The position numbers and the translations under genes are program-made. Positions 47,735 to 61,500 of a DNA stretch of 64,000 bases are shown in pieces (positions within the stretch are counted from its first letter, which is position 1; each line of letters starts with the position of its first letter). The notes under the pieces are model-generated. The model was not told where the DNA came from. It saw only the letters and a list, made by a program, of their open reading frames with translations, and did not search any database. Location of the stretch: NCBI GenBank assembly GCA_037043235.1, contig JAWRVZ010000184.1, positions 248,001-312,000 on the forward strand, given 5' to 3'. Origin of the DNA: Rhodeus uyekii. Its lineage: Eukaryota > Chordata > Actinopteri > Cypriniformes > Acheilognathidae.

Positions 47735-48210
47735 AATAAAAATAAATGATTTGCCACTCCTGTAAGACTGTCGCATCTGACTCAATAAGCATCACACATT
47801 CATAGAAGACGTCAAGCTATGATGAAATATAATTGTTCAGACACAGACCTACTGTAATATCAGACCAAAATGAAAATGTCCATTCACTAGTTAACTATCA
47901 TTAATGCGAATTGGAATTTAAATGTCATTTTATGATAAAAACAAACAACTATCTCTCCCATATAACCTAATTCTATCAAAGACATGAATATCACTATTTA
48001 AATGCCATGTGAATTTCTATTGACAAACTAATCAGTCATATACTTTAATGTTATAGTCTAGTTTTATTACAGCTGCATGGTACATTTTTAAAAGAAAACA
48101 TTGAGTTAGTTCATACATTTGAGTTATTAAATGCATTTCTCAAATTTCATATACACCACAAAATAAAAAAAAAGCTAGTGTTTGATCATTTTAATAACTT
48201 TCTTTATTAC
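47735..48210. other. Convergent 3' ends of ipp and guk1
   Basis: Plus-strand AATAAA at 47735 and 47741 probably ends ipp. A minus-strand AATAAA (plus TTTATT near 48203-48208) followed by T-rich sequence is a candidate end for guk1, giving a 3' UTR of about 1.15 kb. No gene or named repeat is seen between them. Confidence 0.4.
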
Positions 48211-49357
48211 TTTCAGAATTGTGGCATTTTACATCACAATTTACATTATTTTACATTGTGTGATTTATCCGTAGAGTGTGAAAACACAGTACTTTGAAGA
48301 TTTGGGAGAAACTAATATAAACTTTAAGATGATGGCAAAAAATACCATTTTAAGTCAGTGAATCTGTTGTATTATAACAATATCAGGTAAACTGGATGCA
48401 CAGGTTTCAACTGATAATAAACATAAGGGCGTAAACAAACCGACAAGGAAAAAAATGATTCTGTAGTTTCAGATTTTAAAATATTTTACTTTTCCAAATG
48501 ACTTAACTTTGACCAGGGACAGATTAAAATTGCAGGAGCAATGCAAACTTCTGCTAAAGACCAGCAGTATAAGACTAAAAGAGTTTGTGTCGATGATCTT
48601 ACTGCAACAGGACTTGTGGCTGTGTTTATGAGCTGCCTTACATCAGAAGTCTGAAACAACGCCTGCATTGCATCTGAACTCTTTAGAAAACAAACAGGCC
48701 AATATTTCACTTTAATGTGAACAATATTCATGTAATGTATATGTGAAACATGATTACACAATTCAAGACACCAGCAAATGGGAAGCAACCATTACCATTA
48801 TTTAAAGTTAGGTATTAGTTAGAGGCTTTGCTTGACTTTTACATCTGCCATTCAGATGCTACCGAACAAAAGCAGGTGTAACACTTGCCTATATGTGCAG
48901 ATAATAGCTAGAATGTATAAATATTGCAAAAGGAAAGCTGCTTATCCAATACGCATACAACACCAACTAAAGACAGAATCTGCAAGTTCTCATAAAAGAT
49001 CAGTATGGAAAAACAATAAATTAGTTTACATGCTAGTTAGACACATCAATACCAAATAGATATAGAATTCAATAGCATATATATAGCAATCTTCCTTCAT
49101 TATAAAAAAACAGAAACTGTTTGAAAGAGTGTTTCTTGGTTGGATCTTTAGCTTTAGCCCTGGAATGAAGTAACACACATGGTCAAAAGAGAAACTGAAC
49201 ATGGCATATATTAGTCTGCACCTTTAGAAATGAATATATTTTACATTCAGCGGAGTATTGAGTATTGACCGAACTTCATGACGTCTTCCCTGGGTGGAAT
49301 GTTCAGATCTGAAAACTTGTGAATAGAGGTCGCTGTTGTTGGGAAGTGTGTTCGCAT

Positions 49358-52300
49358 CTAGGATTTGTTGGCGTCTCTGACTATTTGGATTTCCTGTTAG
49401 AGGAAGGAAAGGGAAAAAAAGTGTGAGACTTCAAAAGATAAAACTAGGTGTCATACAGATGAAGGAAGACACGAAAGGGATTTTAAAATGAACAAGGATG
49501 TAACCGTACGACCATTTTAATGCGACCGTTTTAAATGCAGGTGGATTCTAAGTAAAGGAATTAGATTTCCATTATTATACATTCAATTACACTCAAAAAT
49601 GTGTAAAGAATGTGTCTCAGTAACAAAATCAGTAATAATACCGGTCACATTTCATAGTTATCAGTACCAATTTCTGTACCAGAGCAAAGACTGTGGAATT
49701 AAGTACTTAAAAAAACAATGTCACATTTTGTCTTGTGCGTTGGTTATCACCAACATTCATTGCCTTTTTTCCCTGATTCATTCACAAATTAAACAATGGT
49801 TGTCAATCCATAAACTTTATAGTGAACTGAGCAGCATGAAAAACTAAACTTGTATTCGATTGTGAATGGGTATAATAAACAGACAGCAAGAGCAGAGCCA
49901 AATCAATCATCAAGCCAATCATTACAAAGGCTGTCAATCTCTAAACCGAATCTCACGATTTCAATGATCCTCTTATTTACAACGTTGGTTATAATAAAAG
50001 GACACACGTTGAACAAAACCTTGTGTTTTCTCAGCGGTGTTGAATGGATTCTTACTAACTAGCACCTCTGATCAACAAATACGATAGGCTACAATTCTCA
50101 ACACTTGTAAATAGAAACCTTTGTGACTCAGAGAGTGCTCACACACAAACAGAAGTGATCGAAAGAAGCGTCTACCAAATGTAAATATATATAAACTTTC
50201 AAATGAGTAATAGTGTTCAATAATAATGTTTTTTGCGAAATTGGATTGCGTTCATTGACCGAGTTTAGAAGAAATCCAAAGTGAAGTTAAAGAACTGCGT
50301 ATTATAACGGTATTGAATAGTCTACCGCCATTATTATCACCGTAATACTGTGAAATTTCTGTAAATGTTCGTACCATCAAAATCTCCAAATGAAGAACAT
50401 TTAGACTGCAAAGTTTTACCTTGAGAAGCACATCTTTTAATTTCCCATACGCTACATCAAGATCATCATTGATAATGACCGCATCAAACAATCCAGGCTC
50501 TTTACCTGCAATATGGATGCATAACTGTTAGCATGCTTCTCCAGACGGGAAACAAAATGCAGCATTTTATAAAAAATTATTTGTATAGGAACAGATACTT
50601 ACTTCTTTCCAAGTCAACTTTGGCTGCATCTAAACGTTTTTGTAGACTTTCCTCAGATTCAGTTTTTCTGTCCCGTAATCGTTTTTCCTAAAGATACATA
50701 AAATGACACATTTAAGATTAAAAGGTGAAGACACTTAAAGACAATATTTTGAGAGAAAGTGATTATTTACTCCCAGTTTCACATACAAGCTGATTGAGCC
50801 GTTTTAACTGAAAGCAATTTGTACTGACATTAATATGTCAGTGCCGTTGTTTTGTCTCAAGATGCGCACTTTTAAACTCCAAGACAAGCCTATAAAGGTT
50901 ACCTGGACGTCCTAATTGAACAAAGGCCAAATCCTGGGTTAATCTAAGCCCTGTTTGTGAAACCAGGCCTAAAAGTATTTCTTACCAGGACATCAATTGA
51001 TGGGGCCTGGATGGACACATAGATGGGGTTGAGATCGGTCCTCTTGATGCTCTTCACTCCCTGCATGTCAACGTCCAAAACGCAAATCAGATTTTTGGCC
51101 TGAACAGCCTGTACAGCTGCTTTACTGTGAAGAGGGCAGAAGTGAGGTTAGTTATAATAACAGAAATGTTTCAGCATACAGGTTTCTACAGTTTGAACAA
51201 GAGGACAAGCGTTAATTTATAGACCATTCAATATGAACAAACACTTATTAGTGGTTTCAAGACATTCCACAGAGTAAACGTACCTTGTTCCGTACATGTT
51301 CCCTGAGAATTCTGCGTTTTCGATAAATTCACCATTTGCTACTGCCGCTTGCATAACTTCCCTGGTAACAAAATGATAATCTGAAAAAAAGAATAGGAAT
51401 TCTTCAGTAGATAAGTCACTCATTGACAGTTTCGATGTTGATATTATCCTTTAATCAGCCAGAATAGCAATTAAAAACAAGATTTATCCCCATTTTCTGG
51501 GTCAACACTACATCAATCAACAACACTAACAGCACACTTCTGAGTTTCCAGCTCATTGGGACCACATGGATGTTCATTAAAACGATTCTCTCTTGATGAT
51601 CTGCTGTGTAAAACACGTTTATAAGTAGATCCAGCTAGAGATCCGTTCACACCAAACACGAGCGGCAAGAAGATTCAGTCCTACTTTGCATGGCATTTGT
51701 CTGTTCACACCGATGTGAAAAAGACACTTAACATTCATCAATATTATTGATTGGCGGGCTCTTCTAGAGCTGCCGCACAGCCAAAACAAAAACTGCTTTG
51801 CAACAATCTATTGTACAACACAAACACACTTTGTTTTCATGTTTTATGGGTTGAGGTTTGGGAAGTTATGAGGACACATGAGATATATATATACACATCT
51901 CATGTAACTTCCCAAACCACAATCATTCAATCAGTTCCCCATGGACAAAGTCTAGCCCTACATTTGTTCTCATTCCAGACGCAGTTTCACGAAGAAAAGA
52001 CTAGCGCAACTTCCATTTCATGCCGACTTTAACATTTTAATTTGTTTGACAACCAACTGAAATAACTAGAAATGTATGTAATGAACATTGTTATGTTTTA
52101 CAATAACATAACTTGGGTTTTGTCCAATGAGGATAATACAAAAGATATTTCCAGACATACATTGTTCTGTGTAACACTCAAGATCAAAATCCTAACCTTT
52201 GCCGTTCTCCTCTCCTGGACGGGGGCTTCGTGTCGTATCTGACAAAAGACAAATCTTAATTAAGACAATTCGAAATTAAAACAAAAGAACTGGTGGTTCA

Positions 52301-52449
52301 GCTTTTCTACTTGCGTCACATACAGTGTGTGACTTACGGGAAACGCTGAAGCCAAATACACCGTCAAACTCCTTGAGCAGTTTCTTTAGCAGAGTGCTTT
52401 TCCCGGCCCCGGAGGGTCCAGTCATCACCACCGGCCTCGGTCCAGCCAT
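49358..52449 (-). CDS. guk1: Guanylate kinase
   Basis: Cytosolic GMP kinase (ATP + GMP to ADP + GDP), needed for the guanine nucleotide pool. Exons: 52449-52338, 52238-52197, 51380-51284, 51124-50986, 50687-50603, 50505-50420, 49393-49358; phases agree, 198 residues (human about 197). The P-loop GPSGAGKS is at residues 11-18. The GMP-binding lid holds RSPRPGEENGKDYHFV and EFIENAEFSGNMYGTS; then VLDVDMQG, the lid RLRDRKTESEESLQKRL, and KEPGLFDAVIINDDLDVAY. All catalytic landmarks are present, so it should be active. The start is the only ATG that gives the full P-loop strand and sits 2 bases after a CTCTCAG acceptor, so a 5' UTR exon is upstream; the best candidate ends at 58147. A (GA)n run forms the pyrimidine tract of that acceptor. 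Confidence 0.97.
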
Positions 52450-52453
52450 CGCT

Positions 52454-52482
52454 GAGAGAGAGAGAGAGAGAGAATTTCAATG
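52454..52482. repeat. (GA)n microsatellite acting as a pyrimidine tract
   Basis: About 28 bp of GA on the plus strand reads as (CT)n then CAG on the minus strand, directly before the first coding exon of guk1. Confidence 0.9.
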
Positions 52483-52542
52483 AATCAGTCTAATTCTTCA
52501 CAAAAATATCTCTTGGTAATGATAAATACATTGAGCTACAGC

Positions 52543-52590
52543 TTTCCTGTCGCTCAATCAGTAGAGCATTGGTGTTTACAACGCCAGTAT
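52543..52590 (+). repeat. SINE head fragment
   Basis: GCTTTCCTGTCGCTCAATCA, GTAGAGCATTGGTGTTTACA and ACGCCAG match the head of the SINE at 38831-38982; body and tail are absent. Confidence 0.7.
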
Positions 52591-53699
52591 AATGATGCTG
52601 AGAATTCAGATTGACCATCATATAAGTAAATTACCTTTTTAAATGTTTTAAAATAGAAAGTTATTTTAAATTGTAATATCTCACAATATTAGCAAATAAA
52701 TGCAGCCTTGGTGAGCGTTAAAAATAAAGTCATTATTCCAAATTTTTGAGCAGTAGTGTAATGAGTTAGTTAAAATCCTGTCTCCGGTCACATGATCCAT
52801 CAGGACTGGAGCACAACAGCTCGTTAGCTTTGAATGCAGGTAATGAGTGTTCAGATGAACCAATTCACTGAGAGCTTTTTAATTAGTCTGTCAACGGAAA
52901 ATTGTGCCCAGGGGCGTAGTTTCCAGCGGGGGTTGTATTTGCTAGCTTTGATTATTGGTTGCCAGAATACAAATATTTATACCATGGTTAATGGAAACAT
53001 TTAGGTGCATGTTCTGAGCTTTTATAAGCCCTTAAGCCTTGTTCAGACTGTTAGTCTAAGTCTGATTTTAGTGCGCATTCGATTAGATTTAACAAATGCG
53101 AAAAGAAAAAAAACTTCACATGAAATGCAATATTTACAATCAGCTTTAAGCTACACTCATATGTGGTTTGACATCCTATTCAAAATGGCATTTCTGAAAA
53201 TCCAGTTAAGTCCCACTGCTCTGATCAGATTTCACGTGGTTTATTTGACTCTCACATTACACAAAATGTAAACATGTAAGGAAAAATCGGATCCGAATGG
53301 ATCAGTCAATTTCAGCTATGTTCACTTTTGCGTATCCCATTGGAACCTGATCTGGAATTACTGACTGTCTGCACTGTGTATCGCAACTGATGACCATCCT
53401 TATTAAAATCTCTGTTTTTATTGGTGGTGAATTTTGACTAACTAGACTTTTCTTCACTTTAGAATAGGAATAGATGTTCTTCACTATAGATTTATATCAG
53501 AACTAAGGCATGTTGTGCCTGTAGTTTCTAATTGTGAAGGTTGCCATTTTTCACAACAAATGCTATAGATTAGAAAAAATACATAATTACTGACCAAACA
53601 TTCAGTGTTCCTCCTGTGTAAAAGGAGTTCAGTTTAATGATGAATGACAGGAAAAACCTGACCTACATATTTTCTAAGAAATCACGTGGATGAAGTCAT

Positions 53700-53911
53700 T
53701 TAAAGGGACAGTTCACCCAAATTGTTTTTACATTGTCATTTACTCGCCTTCAGGCTGTTCTAAACCTGTACGAGAACACAAAAGGAGATTTTGTCTGGAT
53801 ATTCGTCAAAATATATTCTTTTGTGTTCAGCAGAAGAAATTCATAAGGGTTTGGAACAAATTGAAGGAGAGTAAATTAAGTTTTTCATTTTTGGGTGATC
53901 TGTCCCTTTAA
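53700..53911. mobile_element. Compact palindromic MITE bounded by TTAA
   Basis: The ends TTAAAGGGACAGTTCACCCA and its inverse (..TGGGTGATCTGTCCCTTTAA) enclose inverted arms: TTTACTCGCCTTCAGGCTG against GGAACAAATTGAAGGAGAGTAAA, and GAACACAAAAGGAGATTTTG against CAAAATATATTCTTTTGTGTTC. At 212 bp it is the most intact copy of this family here. Confidence 0.75.
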
Positions 53912-56639
53912 GAGCCTGGTGAACTGTTAAGGAGTAGGAAGTAAACAATTTCAATATAAGAAAATGTTGAGTGAAGTTAGTTTGACTTCCCATGGGACTT
54001 TGAAAATTCTGTAACACTTTACAAAAAGGTCAGAGGACCTGCTTCACGCAGGTTTATGATTTGCATGTTTTTTTGCATTGCATCCGAGCGGTTCTTAAAG
54101 TGACAGCAGCCCAATAATCCTGATCTAATCTAATAAACCTGCTACTGTGTGTTTAGGACAAAGACTCTTGACAGAAACTTTTGCAACTTTAACAAGGATT
54201 ATGCTTTATTTCACTTATAAATTGTAGAGCTTGCATTGCTATTTTACATTTGATTATTCATTTTCTCTGCCTGAAAATTACTGTTAGTGTTGCCTGAGAG
54301 GAGAAAAAAAAAAAAAAACAAAAAAAAAAGCAGTGCTTATTTTATTTGGATGTTTGTTCTGTTGTATCAGTTCTATTGCTCCTAATTTGATTATTTATAT
54401 TCGTTTTAATACTGACATTTGACATTTATACGGGTTAGGCTTTATGCTTCAAAAGTGTATGTTTTTTGGTGTGGCCAGTGAATATTTGAACCAGGGACAG
54501 TAGAAGAAATCCTTAGCGCTGAGCCCTGTAGGTTATTACTTCAATTACCTTATGCGTCAATCAACTTTGCATGTGTGGATGATACCACAAAAGACCATTT
54601 AGCAAAAATAGTCAAACAAACAATAAATCTCATGAAAAATCATATGCCCCAATGATAAAAAAAAGTTATGCAGAAAAACAGATAATTCTAATGCAAACCA
54701 GCAAATATTAGCAATCCAACTACTCTTTTCTAAAGAAAAGCATTAAAGCAGCTGCCATGTTAATGGTTATGTCAATGATGTAATTTTCAATAAACGGCTC
54801 TCTTAAGGCTTGGGTTTAATATACAAGCATTATACATTTTAAAATCATATTTCAAGCACTGTGTTTTTATTGCTTACCTTGCTCAAATGTGCAAAAGAAA
54901 CATGCAGAAAACTCAATATGATCTGAGCGTACGCGTGTGTGTGTGTGCATTCTGATAACATCCTTCTCCTCAGCTCACTGGAAGCCAAACCCACCAAACA
55001 ACCCAGCCTTCTTTTCACAAGCTGATGACATGGCATAAACATAAAGCCAGACTGACTCAGCACAAAGAGACGGAAACATATACTTGGTGCCTAGAGCTTT
55101 AGCAAAACAACAGCGCCAGCAAGTGAACGGCCATATTTCCCATTAAGCTACTGATTAAGCAAATTTGAATAAAACTGAAAGTATATTTTAGCTATAAATG
55201 GGTGGGTGAATCATATGGCAGGTCAGCATTTCAAAAATCAAAAGAATTTTGAATAATAAAATGCTTACCGGTGTTTTTTATATCTATTGGGAATTTGTTT
55301 TTCCACGTGATTTTTCTCAGGACAATTAAACTACCCATCACCTATTTTTTGTTAATTATCACTAGGCACACATGTTGTTTTCGTGCCAAATATGTGCAAA
55401 TGATTCACTTAATTTAATACATACAAATTTTTTTAATAATACGAAGATGTACAATGTATGTAAAGATGAACAAAATCAGACATATGCAAAAATCACATAC
55501 TCCTAATAATCCCGTTAAGAGTAGATTTTATTCATAGGTACTTGTATATCGTGGATCTGTAGATTTGGCGTGTTTGAAGGAGGACGCTCTTCTGAGGATC
55601 TCTCGGGTTGGAGCACGTTTTTAGAGGCTCATATGAGTGTCATGTGTTCACTAAGTGATGACGAATGGCTGTAAAATAAAGATTGTGTGGAAACCCCTTA
55701 AATAGAGATGGTACAGGCATTTTTTATGCCAAAAGGATAACCTTAGGCTCGCGGTCGCTCATTTGGAATACGGCAAATTTCTGGACATCAGAACGAGGTT
55801 AAGAAACTCGTGTTCGAACGCGCGTGTTGTGAATTACGCAGATTCCATCAATTATTTAGTGAATGAGACCCCCATTCTCAATGGTTATTTACTTGAATAA
55901 AGTATTTTGTACTGCACCGCTTTTCAAATATTCAACCCTGCCAATTCTACACCATGCAAGGTCAGTTTTTATACTGAACATTTACACTATGTTGTCATCA
56001 CACCTTTGTCTTTCCAGTTTCCTTTGTTTATTTTTTACGGTATATTTCATTCACAACACATAATATAAGACTGGTCAGGAAATCGCCATATTTCATTTGA
56101 CAAGAATGAAAATGAGGCTGTGATGGACAACACGTGCATTCAATCGACTGTACTGTTGTTCAACAACAATCTGAATGTACCAAATTTCTTCCAGAAAAAC
56201 TAAAACTTTAATTAGAAACAAAAACTCCATAAACCAGCTTTAAAAGTTTTGAGTTGTGAAGATTTCATAATTAAGGACCTTAATACAGCACATGGCATAG
56301 TTAAAACCATGTCTATAATCGGTGTTAATTTGCCGTCTAACCTCCTAAAACAGCATCTTTGAGTAGAAAATAGCCTTGAGCGAACCCAGCTGAGAGTGAC
56401 AGAAGGTAATAGGTTTGGAAATCCTAACAGCTCCTTTTCAGTATCAAAATCAGAGCCACCACTCACAAGTGAATATTGGCAACACACACAATGAATTCAA
56501 GCAAGTTCTCACACTTTTCCCTTCTTGTTCCTCTCAGAAAGTGATGCAAACCGTCAAATACCTACATTACTTAGAATAAATCCCTCTCCTATAATAAAAG
56601 TAAATACCAGGTAAAGTATTTAAAGTTTCTATTACATTT

Positions 56640-56797
56640 AGATTTCTGCATTTGGCCGACGCTTTTATCCAAAGCGACTTCCATTGCATTAAAGGTACAT
56701 ATTGACAATTTAATTAGTTCTTGCTTTCACTGGGAATCGAACCCATGATCTTGGCGTTTCAAGTGCCAATGCTCTACTTTTTGAGCTACAGAAAAGT
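56640..56797 (-). mobile_element. tRNA-derived SINE
   Basis: The minus strand reads CTGTAGCTCAAAAAGTAGAG, GGGTTCGATTCCCAGTG (B box), and the tail GGAAGTCGCTTTGGATAAAA, GCGTCGGCCAAATGC. Same family as 38831-38982 with a better B box and a worse A box. Confidence 0.85.
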
Positions 56798-58146
56798 ATT
56801 CAACTAATCAATTAAATAGGAAACAATCGACATAACTGCACAATTCCCTCCGGCTGGACAGTAGACCAGAGGTCCGTTTATACGACACCGTTTTCTTCTG
56901 AACATTTTTTGGGGGTTTTGGCCATTCATTTATACAACAATGGCGTTTGGGTGGCCTGAGAACGCAAAAGTTTGAAAGCGGGTCTCAAAGTGCACATTTT
57001 TGAAAACTACGCCATTATCATCTCCGTGTAAACTACAAAAGCATGTATTTCTTTACAAAGTGACATTGCCAACTACTTGTCTGGCATGCATAATACGGTG
57101 TTTCAGTCGTTTCTGCTGATTATTTTGACAACGTTGTGATCTGTACAAAGAAAAAACTTTTCAGTTTTGAAGTACATCGTTGACGTGTAAATGTACCCTA
57201 GATTAAACAACAAAACCGTTTAATTACACACAAAAAAACTTCACAATGATCAAAAACAGACCACGTCTCAAACTGATGTCACGTCTCAACCTTTTCTGCA
57301 GCTTAAATTTCAAACTGATGTCCAATTAAACACAAATGAATGAGTTCCACGTGTGAATGGAGAGAAAAATGCTGCAGCCTATTTGACAAGAGTTCATGAA
57401 CTTTTATTGGACTATTTGAAGTAATCAAGAATATTCCAATATTCAAAATCGTCCTCTTTGGATTTCTCCATGCTCAGTTTCATCCTTGCATCCTCACCTA
57501 ACATTGAGAGGAGCCAGTAAGTGAGGAAAGTAAACAAGCATGCACATTTTAGGAAATACGAAGCACACAGTGTATTTATTAGTCATTGCAGCATGATTTT
57601 CTGCTCGTGACTGTTAGAAGTGCCGATGGACCGTTGAATATCAGGACAAAATCGGACATTTATTTAAATGAAATCATGCTGGATAACATTAACATTCTTA
57701 AAATCAGGTTAATTATTTAATACAATTTTCCTCAAATATTAGGCTAATAATATTTTTATTTATTATATATGTGTGTGTATATGTTAAATGACAGCGAACA
57801 GAAACCAGAGACCTTTTCAATAGTAGTCTTTGGACCACAGCAGCTTCCACATCTTCATACAGATATAAATAAATCAATAAATCAATATATCCAGGCACAT
57901 GCACAGCACTGTATTGATATTTACATGCATGCATGATGCATTCATTATACATTTCTTTTCTCCAGCACGTTCACTCTGAAACATATCGAATGAACGTGGT
58001 GGAGAAAAGAAAACACGCAGTGAAATTAAGCTTTATGAAAAGTAAACATTATAATGGCACTTCACAACTAAAACTATACCACGTGACTGAAAGAGAATGA
58101 TGCGACCATCCTATGCGATTTAAAGCTGTAGCTCGTTTCAACTCAC

Positions 58147-58543
58147 CCGAAAAAAGCCTGGAGATAAACCTCACATACATCAGGACAAAGGAGCGCACAA
58201 ACAGGGAGAATGACTTCCTCCCTCCGCCGCTCCGCTCAGATTAGCGATGCCTCTATGGCGTCATCAGACGCGGTCGTCGAACGGAACTTTCGCAGATCTT
58301 TAGAACACTCGCGTTCCGAGCGCCGCTGACGTCACGCATTCGAACGCAGCAGCACCGCGCGCTCCCCCTCTCTCTCTCCCTGTAAGCGGTGATGTTTGCG
58401 GTTGTTGAAAGAGCTCCTCGCGCCGAACGCGTTCCTGTGAGCACACAAGAGGTTTCCCGGATGTCGCGCACCCCCGAGGCCTGACTCCTGCACCGTACGC
58501 GCGCCTCAAGTGATTTTAACGAGACCGAAAGCAAGCACGAGTC
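58147..58543. promoter_or_regulatory. CpG-rich bidirectional promoter between guk1 and mmtag2
   Basis: CpG-rich sequence from about 58200 to 58540 (GCGCCGCTGACGTCACGCAT, CTCGCGCCGAACGCGTTCC) ends at the mmtag2 ATG (58544). A full palindromic CRE, TGACGTCA, lies at 58327-58334. On the minus strand a good donor, CGG|GTGAGT, ends at 58147 and could close a guk1 5' UTR exon of up to about 100 bp. Head-to-head spacing below 400 bp suggests a shared promoter. The start sites are inferred. Confidence 0.6.
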
Positions 58544-61500
58544 ATGTTCGGCTCCTCAAGATCAGGAGGGGTGAGAGGGGGTCAGGACCAGTTCAACTGG
58601 GACGAAGTGAAGGTGGATAAACACAGAGAGAACTATTTGGGTGAGTGTCGAGCTAGCAGCTCTAGCCGTTGCTAACAGCACAATCTACACACGTGAAGTT
58701 AACAGAAATAGCTTTATATTCAGAGAAGCACGCTTTCTCTTGCTCATTACCCGCTTCGGTGCTCATTAGAGCATCTAATTTGTTATTGAGAACACTTTGC
58801 GGTTCACAGGCACGTAATAAGCTGTTTATAGAGCTAATAACTCATTTAGCTGACTTGTAATGAGTAGTTGGGTGGCTCCTCTAATCCACTATATCAGCAC
58901 GCTTTCCCCATGACAGATTTACGTGGCATTAAGATGTTTTCTTCAGATTAAAGTCCTTAGTGTTTGTAACGTAAAGTCAGACATTCCTACCTCTTTCCTT
59001 GGTATGGTCTCTCATTACATCGGCTGTTAACTTATTTTGTGTGTATCTGGTGCGGTGTGTTGGTGTAGGAGACGTGTTGAGCTTCCTAGTTAAAGCGCCC
59101 ACGAGACTATGGATATTTCATATGTAGTGCTGACGTCAGTGAGGCCTGTTGGGCTGACGTCACGCAACCTGATCAAGAAAGCCATCTTCATCATAGTAGG
59201 ATTAATAATTTGATGCACGCATTTGACCTTTTTTATTTTTTTATTAACAGTAAGGAGAACATAAAAATAATAACACCAGAGGGGACAAACAGACATCATC
59301 ATGAGAAGTTACAATAAATAAATACATCAAAACAATATACAACATTTTTTTTTTTCGAAATAAAAAAAGGCTCCTTACAACAGATTCAAGAATGTTGTAC
59401 GTTTTCAAAGCCTTTAAGTTCAAAGGTTTGGACAATTTTGTTAAAGAAAAAAAAAGGATCTTCATATCCGAGGAGAACATTCTAAAATTGGGGATACAAT
59501 GAATGGTTTTAGCTTTATGAAGGTGAAATTTACGCATTTGACGTACCACGCTTTTTCTATATATATTTTTTTATCGCCAAGAGATTTAACTGAACTTTCA
59601 TAATTTATCTTCTAAAGTTGCTGTCATTCAAAATAGCAATGTAGGATTTTGGTATTTGTCCTGGAGTTCCATGTCGTTTAAAGAAGCTTTATTTTCTGTC
59701 CTTGTCACAGACATGTTGAGCTCTTAATTAAATAGTACTTTTAAATACCCCCCCCCCCCCCCCCCCCCCAGAAAAAAATTAAGGGAACAATTAAATCACA
59801 CATTGAATCTCAATGAATGAATGTATTCAATTTGAAATCTTCATTTATTTATTTTGAAAATCTTTATTCTTAAATTTGTTTAGAACTAAATTATGAGGCC
59901 AGTCTATTATTATTGATGCCAGTCAATGGCATCAATGCCATCATTATCTAAAAACATTATCATGACCAGGAGAAACCCAGAGCACCAGCATAAGCTCTTA
60001 CAGTGATCTGAGGTTCATCCTGGTACCTAACAGTAGTAGCTAGCACAGGGGTGGGCAAACTATTTGTCTCGCGGGCCACACTGGTTTCTTAAAATTGACA
60101 GACGGGCCGGTGTGAGCGGTAGTGATGGCGAGATGAAGCCTCATGATGCATTGAAGCTTTTCAGCCAAGTGGTTCACAAAAGGGTTCATTTCTCGAAGCC
60201 TTCTAAACCATTTCTCAAAACCATCTAGTGGCCAAAGAGTATAAAACAATTGGATACATTACAGATGTGCCTGATGTGGTGTGTGATACACTGTGTATAT
60301 ATAATGGGTATTTTCTTGTGGTATATAATGATTTTGTTAACATAACTTTGTAATAAATGTATTAGCTTGAAATGTATGGGACTATTAACTATATCCAACT
60401 ATTGTTGGATTGTCTGTGTTTTTATAATTTGTCTGATACTGTGTGCTGCAGTTTTTTGACCAGGTCTCCCTGAAGGAAGAGATTATGATATCACATTGGT
60501 ATTTTCCCAGATAAATAAAGGATAAATAAATAAATCAAATGTATGTAAATCAATTGTTTGGTCATAATCAGACGGGGCAAAATTTTAATTTTATAAGTGT
60601 CTGGGTTTAACTGGGCAGTGGACAGTGAATGTGCTCATGTATCTTGGACTGTGATTTTTGGAAACAAGAAAAATAATGAGAAGGATATACTTTAGGAGTG
60701 TTTATTCAAGAATGTTAATTTTCAACTGTTTTAGGGCTAAGACGATTTTTTTTATTTGTTTAACTTCTGCCTTTGAAAAAACCCTTTCACAAGGCACAGA
60801 TGAAGTCGAGTACATAAATACTTGTTCGCGATTGTTGATGGGGAGGGGGGGTGTAGAGGGGTTTGCGCCACACGCCTACTCTCCACCACAGATTCCACTT
60901 GCAGCCGCGACAGAGTGACATTACCGGGAAATGTAAAATTAATGAGGTTTGATACAAGTTCGGCGGGCCGGATTAAAAAACCCAACGGGCCGGATATGGC
61001 CCGCGGGCCGTAGTTTGCCCACCCCTGAGCTAGCAGCTGTGTCACTCTACAACGATATTCCTCCCCAGACCTCTCGCCATACTGGTCAGTCTTTCAGTTC
61101 TGTCACATGTGCTCAGTGTAAACCTGTTCAAATCCGTAAAGAAAACGGGGTGCCATTGGCCATCTCTGTCAAATGCCAATTGAGCTGAACAGTGTTTAAT
61201 TTTCTTTAAGCTAAATATCATTTTTAGGTTCTGTGAGATTAATCTAAGGTCTTGGGTAACACTTTAGTTTAGGGTCCAATTCTCACTTTTAACTGGTTCC
61301 TTGTTAGCATGCATATTGCTAGCATATCGGCTGTGTATTAGTACTTATGAAGCACATATTAATACCTTATTCTGCATCATCATCCTTAATCCTACCTAAT
61401 ACCTAAACTTAACAATTACCTTACTAACTATTATTAAGCAGTAAATTAGGAGTTAATTGAGGCAAAAGTCAGAGTTCATAGTGAAGGTGTTCCCCAAACT

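Noticed and set aside
54845..55063. 72-codon minus frame as a possible alternative guk1 first exon
   Set aside because: No acceptor/donor arrangement joins it in frame to the P-loop exon, and the 58147 donor next to the CpG-rich promoter is a better candidate.
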